Of a stretch of DNA of 64,000 bases, positions 8,405 to 15,946 are shown piece by piece. The translations under genes were made by a program, and so were the position numbers. The stretch lies in assembly GCF_013155545.1 (NCBI RefSeq), contig NZ_JABJVV010000004.1, positions 62,001-126,000 on the forward strand, in the 5' to 3' direction. The DNA comes from Caenimonas soli (GTDB lineage: Bacteria > Pseudomonadota > Gammaproteobacteria > Burkholderiales > Burkholderiaceae_C). The notes beneath the pieces are model-generated. The model was not told the DNA's origin. It did not search any database and saw nothing but the letters and a program-made list of their open reading frames with translations. Every line of letters begins with the position of its first letter. Within the stretch, counting starts at the first letter, position 1.

Positions 8405-9640
8405 CTATGCGGCCGCGGTCACCGCCCGGCCGGTTTCCGGCCAGCGGCGGTGCACGAAGATCCAGGCGAACAAGCCCACGCTCATCATCAGCAATGACGT
8501 GATCGCGAGCGCGCGCGTGGAATGCATGACCAAGGGGGCGATCGCTCCGGCGGCGATGCCGTTGGCCGTGGACCCGATCACGGCCTGCAAGGACGAGGCC
8601 AGGCCGCGGCGCTCCGGGAACATGTCCAGCACCAGCAGCGTGACCACGGGCACCATCAGGGCCCAGCCGAAGGCGAACACCGCGATCGGTATCAGCGCCC
8701 AGCTGGCGCTGGCCACCATCAGGTAATTCGCGGCCACGTTGCCCAGCGACACCACGAGCATGATCGTGAACCCATAACGGATCTGGCGCCGCGGCGAAAT
8801 CATTCCCGCCAGCCGCCCGCTGTACCAGGAGCCGCCCATGATGCCGGCGATGGTGAGCACGAAGAACCAATAGAACTCCGTCGGCGCCAGGTGGAGGTGC
8901 GTGCCCAGAAACTCAGGCGCCGCCAGCACGTACAGGAACATGCCGTTGAAGGGAATGCCGCTGGCCAGCGCCAGCAGCAGGAAACGCGGGTTCGAACACA
9001 GCTCCCAATAGCCTTGCATCAGGTTGCGCACGTTGAACGGTTGGCGGTGCGTGACGTGCAGCGTCTCGGGCAGCAGCTTGAAGTTCGCCGTCCACAGTGC
9101 CACCCCCACCGCCGTCAGGAACCAGAAGATGCTGTGCCAGCCGGCGTGGACGAACAGCCAGCCGCCGATGATGGGCGCGATGGCTGGTGCCACGCCGAAA
9201 TAGATAGTGACCTGGCTCATCACCTTCTGCGCCTGCGCCGGCGGGAACATGTCGCGGATGATGGCGCGCGACACCACGATGCCCGCGCCGGTGGACAGCC
9301 CCTGCAACCCGCGGAAGAAGACCAGCTGGCCGATTGTCTGCGACAGGGCGCAACCGGCCGACGCCAGCGTGAACACGGCGATGCCCCAGAGCACCACAGG
9401 GCGCCGGCCGAAACTGTCGGCCAGCGCCCCGTGGAACAGGTTCATGAAGGCAAACCCGAACAGGTAAGCCGACAGCGTCTGCTGCATCTGCACCGGCGTG
9501 GCGCCCAGCGCCTTGGCAATGCCAGAGAACGCCGGGATGTAGGTGTCGATGGAAAAGGGCCCCAGCATGCCAAGCAAGGCAAGCAGGACGGCTAGGGCCC
9601 AGCGCGGTGCGCGCCAGAGTTGATTGGCTTCGGGATTCAC
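8405..9640 (-). CDS. Bcr/CflA-family multidrug efflux MFS transporter
   Basis: The 411-residue protein has about 12 hydrophobic spans and the DHA1/Bcr-CflA signature at the N-terminus: MLGPFSIDTYIPAFSGIAKALG (quoted here only in part as GPFSIDTYIPAF near residue 26) and ADSFGRRPVVLWG between spans 2 and 3. Family members export drugs such as bicyclomycin or sulfonamides, or amino acids, by proton antiport. The start is a GTG at 9638-9640. It converges on the choice-of-anchor X-like gene with a 2-bp gap. Its substrate cannot be predicted. Confidence 0.88.
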   Translation of the reverse strand: MNPEANQLWRAPRWALAVLLALLGMLGPFSIDTYIPAFSGIAKALGATPVQMQQTLSAYLFGFAFMNLFHGALADSFGRRPVVLWGIAVFTLASAGCALSQTIGQLVFFRGLQGLSTGAGIVVSRAIIRDMFPPAQAQKVMSQVTIYFGVAPAIAPIIGGWLFVHAGWHSIFWFLTAVGVALWTANFKLLPETLHVTHRQPFNVRNLMQGYWELCSNPRFLLLALASGIPFNGMFLYVLAAPEFLGTHLHLAPTEFYWFFVLTIAGIMGGSWYSGRLAGMISPRRQIRYGFTIMLVVSLGNVAANYLMVASASWALIPIAVFAFGWALMVPVVTLLVLDMFPERRGLASSLQAVIGSTANGIAAGAIAPLVMHSTRALAITSLLMMSVGLFAWIFVHRRWPETGRAVTAAA

Positions 9641-9661
9641 GAAGCGCGTAAGTCTAACTCT

Positions 9662-10954
9662 TTAGGGCGTCCACCAGTTGCCGGAGGCCACGACCATGCT
9701 CAGGAGCTGGATTTCGCCGTCGTAGTAACCGGTGGTGAGGTGGCTCGCGTTCCAGTCCCACATCGCGTCGAGGAAGGTCTGGAAGCGCGCGTCCACGCAG
9801 GCGCCGGCGCAGATGGGGCCGTGGTACGCCGCGCTGTTGCCACCGGTCAGCTTGGTCCCGTCGAGGGCGTAGCCGGTTCCGATGTTCATCGGGTCGCCAC
9901 CGGAGCTGGACTTGAAGAAGTCGATCATCCGGCCGGTCACCAAGGCAAAACGGGCGTCGCCCGACAGCAGGTAGTCGGAAGCGAAGCGCCACGGATTGCG
10001 ACAGGCATTCCACCAGAAGTAGCCTTCCTTGTCGTTCATGTCACCGATGTAGCCGGTGGACGGCGAGGGCGAGGCGTGCGTGTTGATCACGAAGTCCGGC
10101 ATCAGGCCCACGCCCGGCGAGAACTTCGTCTGCATCTCGTCGAGGAGTTCATAGGCGCGAGTCACGGCCAGGTCCCAGATGCCATCGCCGGTTGCTTTCT
10201 TGAACGCCCGGAAGTGGCCGATCATGTAGTCGGACGTCCGGTTGTTGTTCGCGTTGGGCAGGCCCTTGGTCGTGCCGTCCGGCTTCATGTTCCACGCCTT
10301 CATGGCGTTGATGGTGGCGATACCTTCGGATTTGTAGTTCCAGGTTCCGCCCGAGCCCCATTGCCGGTCCGCCATCAGCAGGGCCATGGCGATATCGAGG
10401 TCGCCGTCCATGGCGTTCCAGCCTTCGCCCGCGGAAGTGCCGTCGGCGTTGATGCGCCATTCCATCAGGGCGGGGTAGCCGGTGGCGTATGCCGGGCGGG
10501 CGCGCACCATGGCCAGCATGCCGTCGAACACCGCCTTGGCCTGGGGGTCATGCCCCGCAAACAGCACGGCCAGCAGCATGCCGTAGCCCATGCCTTCGGA
10601 TACCGCGATGTAGGTGCGATTGGAGAACTGCACGGCGTAGCCGCCCGCCACGACCGAATTGGCCGAAACCACGTTCGCTGCCTTCCAGGCGTCGTACTGC
10701 TTCGTCAGCACGGCATCCATGGACTGCTTGCTCTTGCTCGGCAGGATGCCGGCTGCGTACGCCTCCAGGCGGGAACCGAAGGCATAACCGCTTCCCGAGG
10801 CGGCCGCCGTGGTGGCGGGGGCGGAGTTTGCCAAGGCTGGGCCAGCCGTAGCCGCGACGGAGGCACTGCCCCCGCCACCGCCGCCGCCGCAACCGGTCAG
10901 TGCGTAGGCCACCGCGGCGGCAGAGCTGGAATGGAGAAATAGACGTCTTCTCAT
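9662..10954 (-). CDS. Glycosyl hydrolase family 8 lipoprotein (endoglucanase-like)
   Basis: The 430-residue protein starts at the ATG at 10952-10954 (two in-frame TTGs lie upstream). It has a twin-Arg-like N-terminus, MRRRLFLHSS, followed by a hydrophobic core and lipobox ALTGC, then a Gly run, so it is probably a lipoprotein. GH8 features are present: VSEGMGYGMLLAVL, with the Glu expected as general acid, near residue 110, and DGDLDIAMALLMADRQWG near 165, with the catalytic Asp region. GH8 enzymes cut beta-1,4-glucans, as BcsZ does in cellulose secretion, or xylan or chitosan. No bcs genes are nearby, so a secreted polysaccharide-degrading role is inferred. Confidence 0.85.
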   Translation of the reverse strand: MRRRLFLHSSSAAAVAYALTGCGGGGGGGSASVAATAGPALANSAPATTAAASGSGYAFGSRLEAYAAGILPSKSKQSMDAVLTKQYDAWKAANVVSANSVVAGGYAVQFSNRTYIAVSEGMGYGMLLAVLFAGHDPQAKAVFDGMLAMVRARPAYATGYPALMEWRINADGTSAGEGWNAMDGDLDIAMALLMADRQWGSGGTWNYKSEGIATINAMKAWNMKPDGTTKGLPNANNNRTSDYMIGHFRAFKKATGDGIWDLAVTRAYELLDEMQTKFSPGVGLMPDFVINTHASPSPSTGYIGDMNDKEGYFWWNACRNPWRFASDYLLSGDARFALVTGRMIDFFKSSSGGDPMNIGTGYALDGTKLTGGNSAAYHGPICAGACVDARFQTFLDAMWDWNASHLTTGYYDGEIQLLSMVVASGNWWTP

Positions 10955-11397
10955 GTTCAACAATATGTAAGGGATTGGGGGCTTCCGGCTGGCTCGACGC
11001 CATTCCTTCCACCTGTTGAAAGATGAGCTGGGGCTTTATGGACCGGCCTCCGCGATTCGCCGCGTATGCGGCGATGGCGGGTGGGCGCAGGGCCAACCTC
11101 AGCGAGAAAGCCGACTGTAGTAGGAACCGTCCGACATTCGCGCGGATGGCCGCCTACAAAGGTAACGGAATCTCGTAGATGTTTACCCTGAGAGGGGCCT
11201 TGCCGGCGAGACTTTTTCCCGCGTCTGGACCACTGCTCATCCGTTCAGGAAATGGATGAGACACGCGCAGGTACTGAGCTCAACAAGGCATGCGGGTATG
11301 GCTGAGGGAGGGTCCAAGCGGGGCACGAGCCGCCCAACTTGGCTGTTACCGCCATCCCAAGCTCAGCCGCAAAACTTACGTTTGTTGGCGGGCCAGG
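10955..11397. other. Intergenic region upstream of GH8 gene
   Basis: This stretch of about 440 bp has no ORF with a credible start signal and conserved composition. It should contain the promoter and leader of the GH8 lipoprotein gene and the 3' flank of the small lipoprotein gene at 11398. I see no clear promoter, operator or strong terminator. Confidence 0.5.
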
Positions 11398-11883
11398 TCA
11401 GACCATCGGGACCAGTCGACCCAGGAAATCGCCCGCACTCCTGACGCCGTCCAACGTCTGCACGCCCTGAACGAGGCCGCCGAGAAGGCTGCGAAGTTTG
11501 AGCTTGTTGGGCCGGGTTTTCTGCAGTTCCGCGCGCGCGTCGCGTACTATTTCAAGTGCCTCGTGTTTTTCGACCTTGCTATCGTCGATAAGGCTTAGGG
11601 CGCGTTCGATCTTGTCCAATTCGGCTTGCACGCCCTGGACCACCAGCGGGTCGATGCGTGGGACCGGATCCGGCCTCGCCTGGATTGTGTTTGCCGCGGG
11701 AGGGGCGTTGGTGGCCACGCGCTCGCGACCGACTATCGTTACTACTCGCTCTGCCGTTGGGGGTGGTGGGGCTGCTGCAGTTACGGCTTGGAGGTCGGTA
11801 ATTCCGCCGGAGCCGCCGCCACCACATGCCGTCACTATCGCCAGGGCAAGGACACTGACCAGGGTCGTCGAACCATGCTTCAT
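11398..11883 (-). CDS. Small predicted lipoprotein, unknown function
   Basis: The 161-residue protein begins at ATG 11881-11883, chosen because GGGGAGG lies 6 bp upstream and the reading MKHGSTTLVSVLALAIVTAC forms a lipoprotein signal peptide with lipobox VTAC followed by GGGGSGG. The middle is Ala/Pro-rich (AAAPPPPTAE). The C-terminal ~85 residues are predicted helical and charged (ELDKIERALSLIDDSKVEKHEAL, only part shown), reminiscent of small periplasmic helical bundles. I do not recognise a family. It lies about 110 bp downstream of another exported protein gene on the same strand. Confidence 0.7.
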   Translation of the reverse strand: MKHGSTTLVSVLALAIVTACGGGGSGGITDLQAVTAAAPPPPTAERVVTIVGRERVATNAPPAANTIQARPDPVPRIDPLVVQGVQAELDKIERALSLIDDSKVEKHEALEIVRDARAELQKTRPNKLKLRSLLGGLVQGVQTLDGVRSAGDFLGRLVPMV

Positions 11884-11994
11884 TGCAGCCTCCCCGAAAT
11901 GAGGCCTGTGACGGCCTCGATGATGGTGTACTTCGACTTGTCCAGAGGGGTCGAGCGCTAAGCTCAACTCCTCTGGCACTTGGGCGACCACTAC

Positions 11995-12768
11995 TTAGTC
12001 GATGGCAAGCGTGGTGCCGTCGTTGCCCTTGATCATGCGGACCGATTCAACGGCCACCGAACCCGCGCCGATGAAAGCGTTGGCGGAGGCGAGGGATCCG
12101 TTCAGACCGGTGGCGCCCGTAGCGGCAGATGACCTGGCTTGCACTTCGACGGTGTGAACACCCGACGCGAGGTCCGGCGCGACGAAGTTGAAAGCGTTGG
12201 CGTTCAAGGTCTTGAGGATCAATTGCAGCTCTTCCGGGGTGCTGCAGGTCACGGCGCCGGTCGTCAGGTTCGCCGTGCAGTTCAGACCCGAGAACCTGGC
12301 CCTGAGGGTCTGGATGCGGTCGCAGAACACCACGCCGTCGGCGTCCGCCGCGCCCGTTGCATTGCGCCCACTGTTCGGCTCGGCATAGACCACCCCCCCC
12401 GTAGGCGTCGTGATCTTGATCCGCACCCGGATGGTTCCGCGGGCCTCGGCCGAGTCCTCGGAACCGTTCAGGCTTTTCACGGTTGTGTCGGTGACGATGC
12501 CGCACTGGAGCGACGCGCCCATGAACAGATCCTTCTGGTTGGCCAGCTTGATTTTCTGTTTCAGGATCGACTTCCAGCCGCTGTCGTCGCTGATGCTGCC
12601 GCAGCCCCCGCTGGTGCTGCTGCACGAAGGCAAGGAAATCAGTTCGCTATAGGCGAAGGTTGCCTTGGACGAAGGCGTGCCTTGGGCGGAGGCAATGCCG
12701 GCAACCCCCGCGGAACAAAGTCCGACGAGTAGCGTGAAGATGGTTTTGAGAGTTTGTCGCGCAATCAT
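11995..12768 (-). CDS. Secreted protein of unknown function
   Basis: The 257-residue protein starts at the ATG at 12766-12768, preceded by AAGGAGCTCTCC; a longer reading upstream has no signal. Residues 1-28 form a Sec signal peptide ending near IASAQ. The mature protein is rich in Ser, Thr, Gly and Ala with several Cys residues, beta-strand-like patterns and an ASGVHTVEVQARSS segment typical of beta-sandwich exported proteins. No family is recognised. Its promoter region contains a striking dyad at 12977-13015. Confidence 0.72.
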   Translation of the reverse strand: MIARQTLKTIFTLLVGLCSAGVAGIASAQGTPSSKATFAYSELISLPSCSSTSGGCGSISDDSGWKSILKQKIKLANQKDLFMGASLQCGIVTDTTVKSLNGSEDSAEARGTIRVRIKITTPTGGVVYAEPNSGRNATGAADADGVVFCDRIQTLRARFSGLNCTANLTTGAVTCSTPEELQLILKTLNANAFNFVAPDLASGVHTVEVQARSSAATGATGLNGSLASANAFIGAGSVAVESVRMIKGNDGTTLAID

Positions 12769-12976
12769 GGAGAGCTCCTTAGCGGTTGAGATGTCAAAAG
12801 CGGGGACCTGCAGTAGCGCGACGCAACATGGAGAACTGCTGTTCAAGACACTGCCTCGCGCGGCCTAAACGATAGGTTGGTGCGCAGCCACCTTCATGGT
12901 TGCAATGCCCTTTCGATACGGGGAGGAACGTCCCGAGTTGGATGTACCCTGTTCACGGTACCTAGTTTCATGCGCG

Positions 12977-13015
12977 ACCGTTAGTGCACTAATAGTTAGT
13001 TAGTGCGCTAACGGT
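12977..13015. promoter_or_regulatory. Double palindromic operator-like dyad
   Basis: ACCGTTAGTGCACTAA (12977-12992) and TTAGTGCGCTAACGGT (13000-13015) form a 16-bp inverted repeat with one mismatch and a 7-bp spacer. The first arm contains the perfect palindrome TTAGTGCACTAA, and the second arm the near-palindrome TTAGTGCGCTAA. The two palindrome centres are about 19 bp apart, suiting a dimer-of-dimers regulator of TetR or MarR type. It lies about 210 bp upstream of the secreted protein start at 12768. The regulator is unknown. Confidence 0.55.
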
Positions 13016-13095
13016 GATACCGCTGGCAACGACGCTAGCAATGTGACGTACCGGTCGAGAAGCTACGGCGGCGCAGCGGGAGTACAAAGCGAAAA

Positions 13096-13124
13096 CGGCC
13101 AGCTATCAAAAAGATAGCTGGCCG
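13096..13124 (-). terminator. Rho-independent terminator of Gly-rich gene
   Basis: CGGCCAGCTATC (13096-13107) and GATAGCTGGCCG (13113-13124) form a perfect 12-bp stem with an A5/T5 loop. On the minus strand it is followed by TTTTCGCTTTG. It sits 6 bp after the stop of the minus-strand Gly-rich gene. Nearly the same stem recurs at 15894-15924. Confidence 0.8.
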
Positions 13125-13130
13125 GCGTCT

Positions 13131-13937
13131 CTACTGCTTCGCTGGGCCGATCTGATCAGGCCCCGCTCCCATATGCGAAGTGGGTGGTGTTTGGTCGGCT
13201 AGCGCCTTTTTCTCCACCCATTGCGGTGACGAGGAAGCGACCGAAGAAGTGGGGGTCGGGCCGTTACCCGGCGCGGCGGCCGTCGCTGGGCCCGCCGGCA
13301 CGTTTCCGAAGACCACCGCGTCTCCCGAACCAGACGGGCCAGGGGCACCACCCGCTCCGGGGCCGCCTGGGCCCGCAGAGTCCCCAGCACCGGAACCGGC
13401 GCCAGAGCCACCGGCACCAGAACCACCGGCACCAGAACCACTGGCACCAGAGCCACTGGCACCAGAGCCGCCGGCACCAGAGCCGCCGGCACCAGAGCCG
13501 CCGGCACCAGAGCCGCCGGCACCAGAGCCGCCGGCACCAGAGCCGCCGGCACCAGAGCCACCGCCACCGGCACCAGCGCCACCGCCACCGGCACCGGCAC
13601 CAGCGCCACCGGCACCGGCACCGGCACCGGCACCAGCGCCGCCGGCACCAGAGCCGCCGGCACCGGAGCCACTGCCACCGGAGCCGCCGCCACCGGAGCC
13701 GCCGCCACTGGAGCCGCCGCCACTGGAGCCGCCGCCGCCGGCGTTGCCGTTGCTGCCGTCGTTGCCCTGGTTGCCCGGACCGGTGTTGCCCACGCCATTG
13801 CCGCTGTTGCCCGTGCCGGGTCCGCCGGGTCCGCCAGGCCCAGCCGAGCCACTACCGCGTGCCCACGTAATACCTGCCGCACTGGCCAGCGCGGCCGAGA
13901 GGGCTGTGATGGCAAGTCTTCGGTTGAATGCGTTCAT
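13131..13937 (-). CDS. Secreted Gly/Ala/Ser-rich pentapeptide-repeat protein
   Basis: The 268-residue protein starts at ATG 13935-13937, with AGGGAGCAG upstream and a good Sec signal peptide (MNAFNRRLAITALSAALASA). The mature part begins with GPGGPGGPG and Asn/Gly-rich sequence, then about 120 residues made almost only of Gly, Ala and Ser, with GAGGS repeated about ten times. It ends in a more normal 60-residue tail with a VVFGNVPAGPA segment. No enzyme domain is visible; a structural, matrix or adhesive surface role is inferred. The opposite strand reads as a Pro-rich ORF, but that lacks start signals. Repeat number could vary between strains because each DNA unit is 15 bp. Confidence 0.75.
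   Translation of the reverse strand: MNAFNRRLAITALSAALASAAGITWARGSGSAGPGGPGGPGTGNSGNGVGNTGPGNQGNDGSNGNAGGGGSSGGGSSGGGSGGGGSGGSGSGAGGSGAGGAGAGAGAGAGGAGAGAGGGGAGAGGGGSGAGGSGAGGSGAGGSGAGGSGAGGSGAGGSGASGSGASGSGAGGSGAGGSGAGSGAGDSAGPGGPGAGGAPGPSGSGDAVVFGNVPAGPATAAAPGNGPTPTSSVASSSPQWVEKKALADQTPPTSHMGAGPDQIGPAKQ
13469..13558 (-). repeat. Tandem 15-bp repeats inside Gly-rich gene
   Basis: Six perfect copies of CGCCGGCACCAGAGC run head to tail, with diverged copies on both sides (about 13405-13650). They encode GAGGS on the minus strand. Because the unit is a multiple of three, gain or loss of copies keeps the reading frame. Confidence 0.85.
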
Positions 13938-14247
13938 CGTCTGCTCCCTGAATGGTTTGTGAAGTCTGGAAGGCGGACGACGGCGACACGAGGGACGATC
14001 CTCTCTTTTTTGGCAAAGTTTTGTCACACATGCGCGGGACAAATGTCCCGGTTTTCTGTCAGGGTTGCGCCGCGCGAAAAGGGGCTCAATAGGCATGCAA
14101 ATCGCAGCGGCGTAAGGCCCTTGGCCGAGAGGATGTAGGAGCGTTCCTGCGTCGCGTTTCAAAGTGTCAAAAATAAGGACATATCTCCTACTCACGTAAC
14201 AAGAGCAACAACTAAGCTTTAGCCCATGTCCTCGAAAAGGAGCATCT
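13938..14247. other. Divergent promoter region
   Basis: This 310-bp gap separates the Gly-rich gene (minus) from the Sel1-type gene (plus), so it should hold both promoters. I find no gene in it. The main structure seen is the palindrome CGGGACAAATGTCCCG at 14035-14050. Confidence 0.55.
14035..14050. promoter_or_regulatory. Palindromic operator-like site
   Basis: CGGGACA (14035-14041) and TGTCCCG (14044-14050) form a 7-bp inverted repeat separated by AA. It lies 98 bp upstream of the minus-strand Gly-rich start and about 200 bp upstream of the plus-strand gene, where a shared regulator could bind. The regulator is unknown. Confidence 0.4.
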
Positions 14248-14979
14248 ATGGAACTCGCCTCAGCTCTAATGGCCGCGCTGGTGTTGCTCGTTGTGTTAAT
14301 TGCTCTCAGGATCTTGCGCAGGGACTGCTCGCGAAGCACGGATGGCGAACTGGTCCGCTTGCGCGCAGTCCAAGAGAATCGTCTTGCAATCGCCGCAACG
14401 GCCGGCGCTGAGCAGTACGACGCAGCGCTCGCGGCCATGGCGAGGCTCATGTCCGAGATGAAGCGGCGTGGGCTGGTGAGCGACCATCAGTTCGTGAATG
14501 ATCGCGTCTTGCAAGCGACGCTGGAGCATGCGGCAAGGGAGAGATATTCCAGAAGCGTCAGCGAGATTCAGAGGCTCTCGTCAGAGGGCGAGCCGGCGGC
14601 GCTGTACCAGATGGGAGTGCTCCTGGATATCGCGAAAGAGGCAGACGCATCGCAGCGGTATCTCGCGAAGGCAGCAGAGGCCGGCGATGCGCAAGGACAG
14701 TTCGCCCTTGCCTTGGCCTTGTTCGGGGCGGAAGACCAGCAATCGCCGGGACGAGAACGCGAGGCCTTCAGATGGTTGAAGGTCGCGGCAGACCAAGGCC
14801 ATGGTCAGGCTCGCAAGGCGCTGAATGGTCTCCTCAGGTCGATGCCGAGCCTCACGATTCAAGGTGCGGTGCTGGACGCCCGACGCTGGATTCAAGCGCA
14901 GCACACAGTGCCGCGTTCGCATGACGGCGCACCCGCCATTGCGTCAGATGGTGCGCCCAGGCGTGCCGTACAGAGGTGA
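14248..14979 (+). CDS. Membrane-anchored Sel1-like repeat protein
   Basis: The 243-residue protein has an N-terminal membrane span (residues 4-23), a helical charged stretch, and about two Sel1/TPR-type repeats: GEPAALYQMGVLLDIAKEAD near residue 113 and DAQGQFALALALFGAE near 147, followed by AFRWLKVAADQGHGQARKAL. Sel1 repeats mediate protein-protein contacts. AAGGAGC at 14236-14242 gives a good ribosome site. It is first in a same-strand set ending in an Flp-type pilin, so a role in assembling or localising that pilin is possible but inferred. Confidence 0.75.
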   Translation: MELASALMAALVLLVVLIALRILRRDCSRSTDGELVRLRAVQENRLAIAATAGAEQYDAALAAMARLMSEMKRRGLVSDHQFVNDRVLQATLEHAARERYSRSVSEIQRLSSEGEPAALYQMGVLLDIAKEADASQRYLAKAAEAGDAQGQFALALALFGAEDQQSPGREREAFRWLKVAADQGHGQARKALNGLLRSMPSLTIQGAVLDARRWIQAQHTVPRSHDGAPAIASDGAPRRAVQR

Positions 14980-15012
14980 CTGCCCGCCCGGGCAACCATC
15001 GAGAGTGAATAT

Positions 15013-15297
15013 ATGCTTGACCTCGAGAACAGACTGTTGGCGTGGAGAAACCTCCACGACGCACTATGCGCGGCGCAATCGGAATTGCGCAAGGCTCGCA
15101 GCTGCAATGTTGGCGGCAGGGACCTCGTCGTTCAACTGGAGGCGAAGGTATGGGACCTCCAGCGCAGAAGCGACGAGGCGCTCGCGGCTTTGAACGCGGC
15201 CTTTGCAAACCATCAGCAAGCGCGTTACGCCGGCAAGAGGCGCTGGACGGCCGGGCGCTCCGCGAGCATGTTGGACCAGGCCTGCAGGTGCGGGTAG
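15013..15297 (+). CDS. Small hypothetical protein
   Basis: The 94-residue protein is mostly predicted alpha-helical with heptad-like Leu/Ala spacing (MLDLENRLLAWRNLHDAL and WDLQRRSDEALAAL), then a basic Cys-containing tail. It has no signal peptide or membrane span and resembles no family known to me. It lies 33 bp after the Sel1 gene and 69 bp before the pilin gene on the same strand. A weak GAGAG precedes the ATG. It could be a real small protein or a chance ORF; its position in the operon favours a gene. Confidence 0.5.
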   Translation: MLDLENRLLAWRNLHDALCAAQSELRKARSCNVGGRDLVVQLEAKVWDLQRRSDEALAALNAAFANHQQARYAGKRRWTAGRSASMLDQACRCG

Positions 15298-15366
15298 GCA
15301 AGCTCGGCTGTTGCAGTCAATGCGAATCGAGCGTAACGTGGGGCAAACCCCAATAAGGAGCGCCCC

Positions 15367-15717
15367 ATGATCGCAGCGAGCAGCCGATTCTTTACAGATG
15401 AAAACGGCGCCGGCGTTATCGAATATGCGTTGCTCCTGGCCGTTGTTTCGCTTGGCCTTGTCGTTCAGCTGCTTGCGGTAAAGCCAGACTTTTGTGACTT
15501 GAGCACCCGCGTCGCCCAATTGCTGGGCTCACGTGCTGCGCCAGCATCATGTGCGGGCAATCCGATTGGTGGCGGGGGCAATGGCAATGGCAACGGCAAT
15601 GGTGGTGGAAACGGCGGTGGCAACAATGGCAATGGCGGTGGTGTAGGCGGCGGTGGCGGTACCGGTGGTCCCGGCGGTCCCGGTGTGGGCGGCGGCAGCG
15701 GTGGGGGAAAGAAATAG
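15367..15717 (+). CDS. Orphan Flp-type IVb pilin with Gly/Asn-rich tail
   Basis: The 116-residue protein starts at an ATG preceded by AAGGAGC. Residues 10-35 match Flp prepilins: DENGAGVIEYALLLAVVSLG, with the processing Gly, the conserved Glu-Tyr and the hydrophobic helix. The Tad-locus pilins at 53119 and 53418 read EDGAQVLEYALIIAV and EDGAQVIEYALIIAV. After about 60 residues, where normal Flp proteins end, it continues with about 55 residues of almost pure Gly/Asn ending in GGGKK. Two Cys residues (near 43 and 62) may form a disulfide. It lies about 38 kb from the Tad genes that would have to process and assemble it. Confidence 0.8.
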   Translation: MIAASSRFFTDENGAGVIEYALLLAVVSLGLVVQLLAVKPDFCDLSTRVAQLLGSRAAPASCAGNPIGGGGNGNGNGNGGGNGGGNNGNGGGVGGGGGTGGPGGPGVGGGSGGGKK

Positions 15718-15727
15718 GGCAAAAAAA

Positions 15728-15747
15728 AGAGGCCGGGATCGGCCTCT
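15728..15747 (-). terminator. Hairpin with minus-strand T-run
   Basis: AGAGGCCG and CGGCCTCT form an 8-bp stem with a GGAT loop. The adjacent A8 becomes a T8 tail on the minus strand, so it is a textbook terminator for transcription from the right (the tRNA side). On the plus strand it sits 11 bp after the pilin stop but lacks a T-run. Confidence 0.6.
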
Positions 15748-15757
15748 AACTTGGAGT

Positions 15758-15776
15758 CTCTACATGGCATGTAGAG
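15758..15776. repeat. 19-bp palindrome
   Basis: CTCTACATG and CATGTAGAG are perfect inverted arms around a single G. It lies between the pilin terminator and the tRNA terminator in an otherwise empty 230-bp gap. It might be an operator or a transcript hairpin; no function can be assigned. Confidence 0.4.
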
Positions 15777-15893
15777 TCCCTACTTTGGAGCTGAAACTGC
15801 TGAGCCTGTGTAGGCGGGAACCCTAGAGCTGTGTGGGTCAACGGCTCGCCAAAAAGCGCCGTTCCATAACTGTCACCGTGGCCGAAAACAAAA

Positions 15894-15924
15894 CCGGCCA
15901 GCTACCAAATTGATAGCTGGCCGG
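15894..15924 (-). terminator. Rho-independent terminator of tRNA operon
   Basis: CCGGCCAGCTA (15894-15904) and TAGCTGGCCGG (15914-15924) form an 11-bp perfect stem. On the minus strand it is followed by TTTTGTTTTC. It lies 23 bp downstream of tRNA-Lys and shares its core with the stem at 13096-13124. Confidence 0.8.
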
Positions 15925-15946
15925 CGTGTCCCCGAAAGGGTTTCAG

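Larger units (their letters stand above)
12769..13130. other. Intergenic region with dyad and terminator
   Basis: About 360 bp separate the secreted protein gene (start 12768) from the Gly-rich gene (stop 13131). I find no gene in it. It holds the 12977-13015 dyad, a likely regulatory site for the secreted protein gene, and the terminator stem at 13096-13124 of the Gly-rich gene. Confidence 0.6.

Noticed and set aside
11290..11598. Plus-strand 102-residue ORF opposite the small lipoprotein gene
   Set aside because: It has no start signal, and the opposite gene has a ribosome site, a lipobox and helical composition. I do not treat it as a toxin-like gene.
13405..13650. CRISPR-like regular repeats
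   Set aside because: The 15-bp units are contiguous, without spacers, in frame with a coding repeat, and no cas genes are present.
13180..13962. Plus-strand Pro-rich ORF (PAPEPP repeats) opposite the Gly-rich gene
   Set aside because: It is the mirror of the GAGGS repeats. The minus strand has a signal peptide, a Shine-Dalgarno and a matching terminator; the plus strand has none.
14012..14026. Sigma-54-like TTGGCAAAGTTTTGTC
   Set aside because: The -12 element lacks the required GC, and the distance to the next start is long; probably chance.
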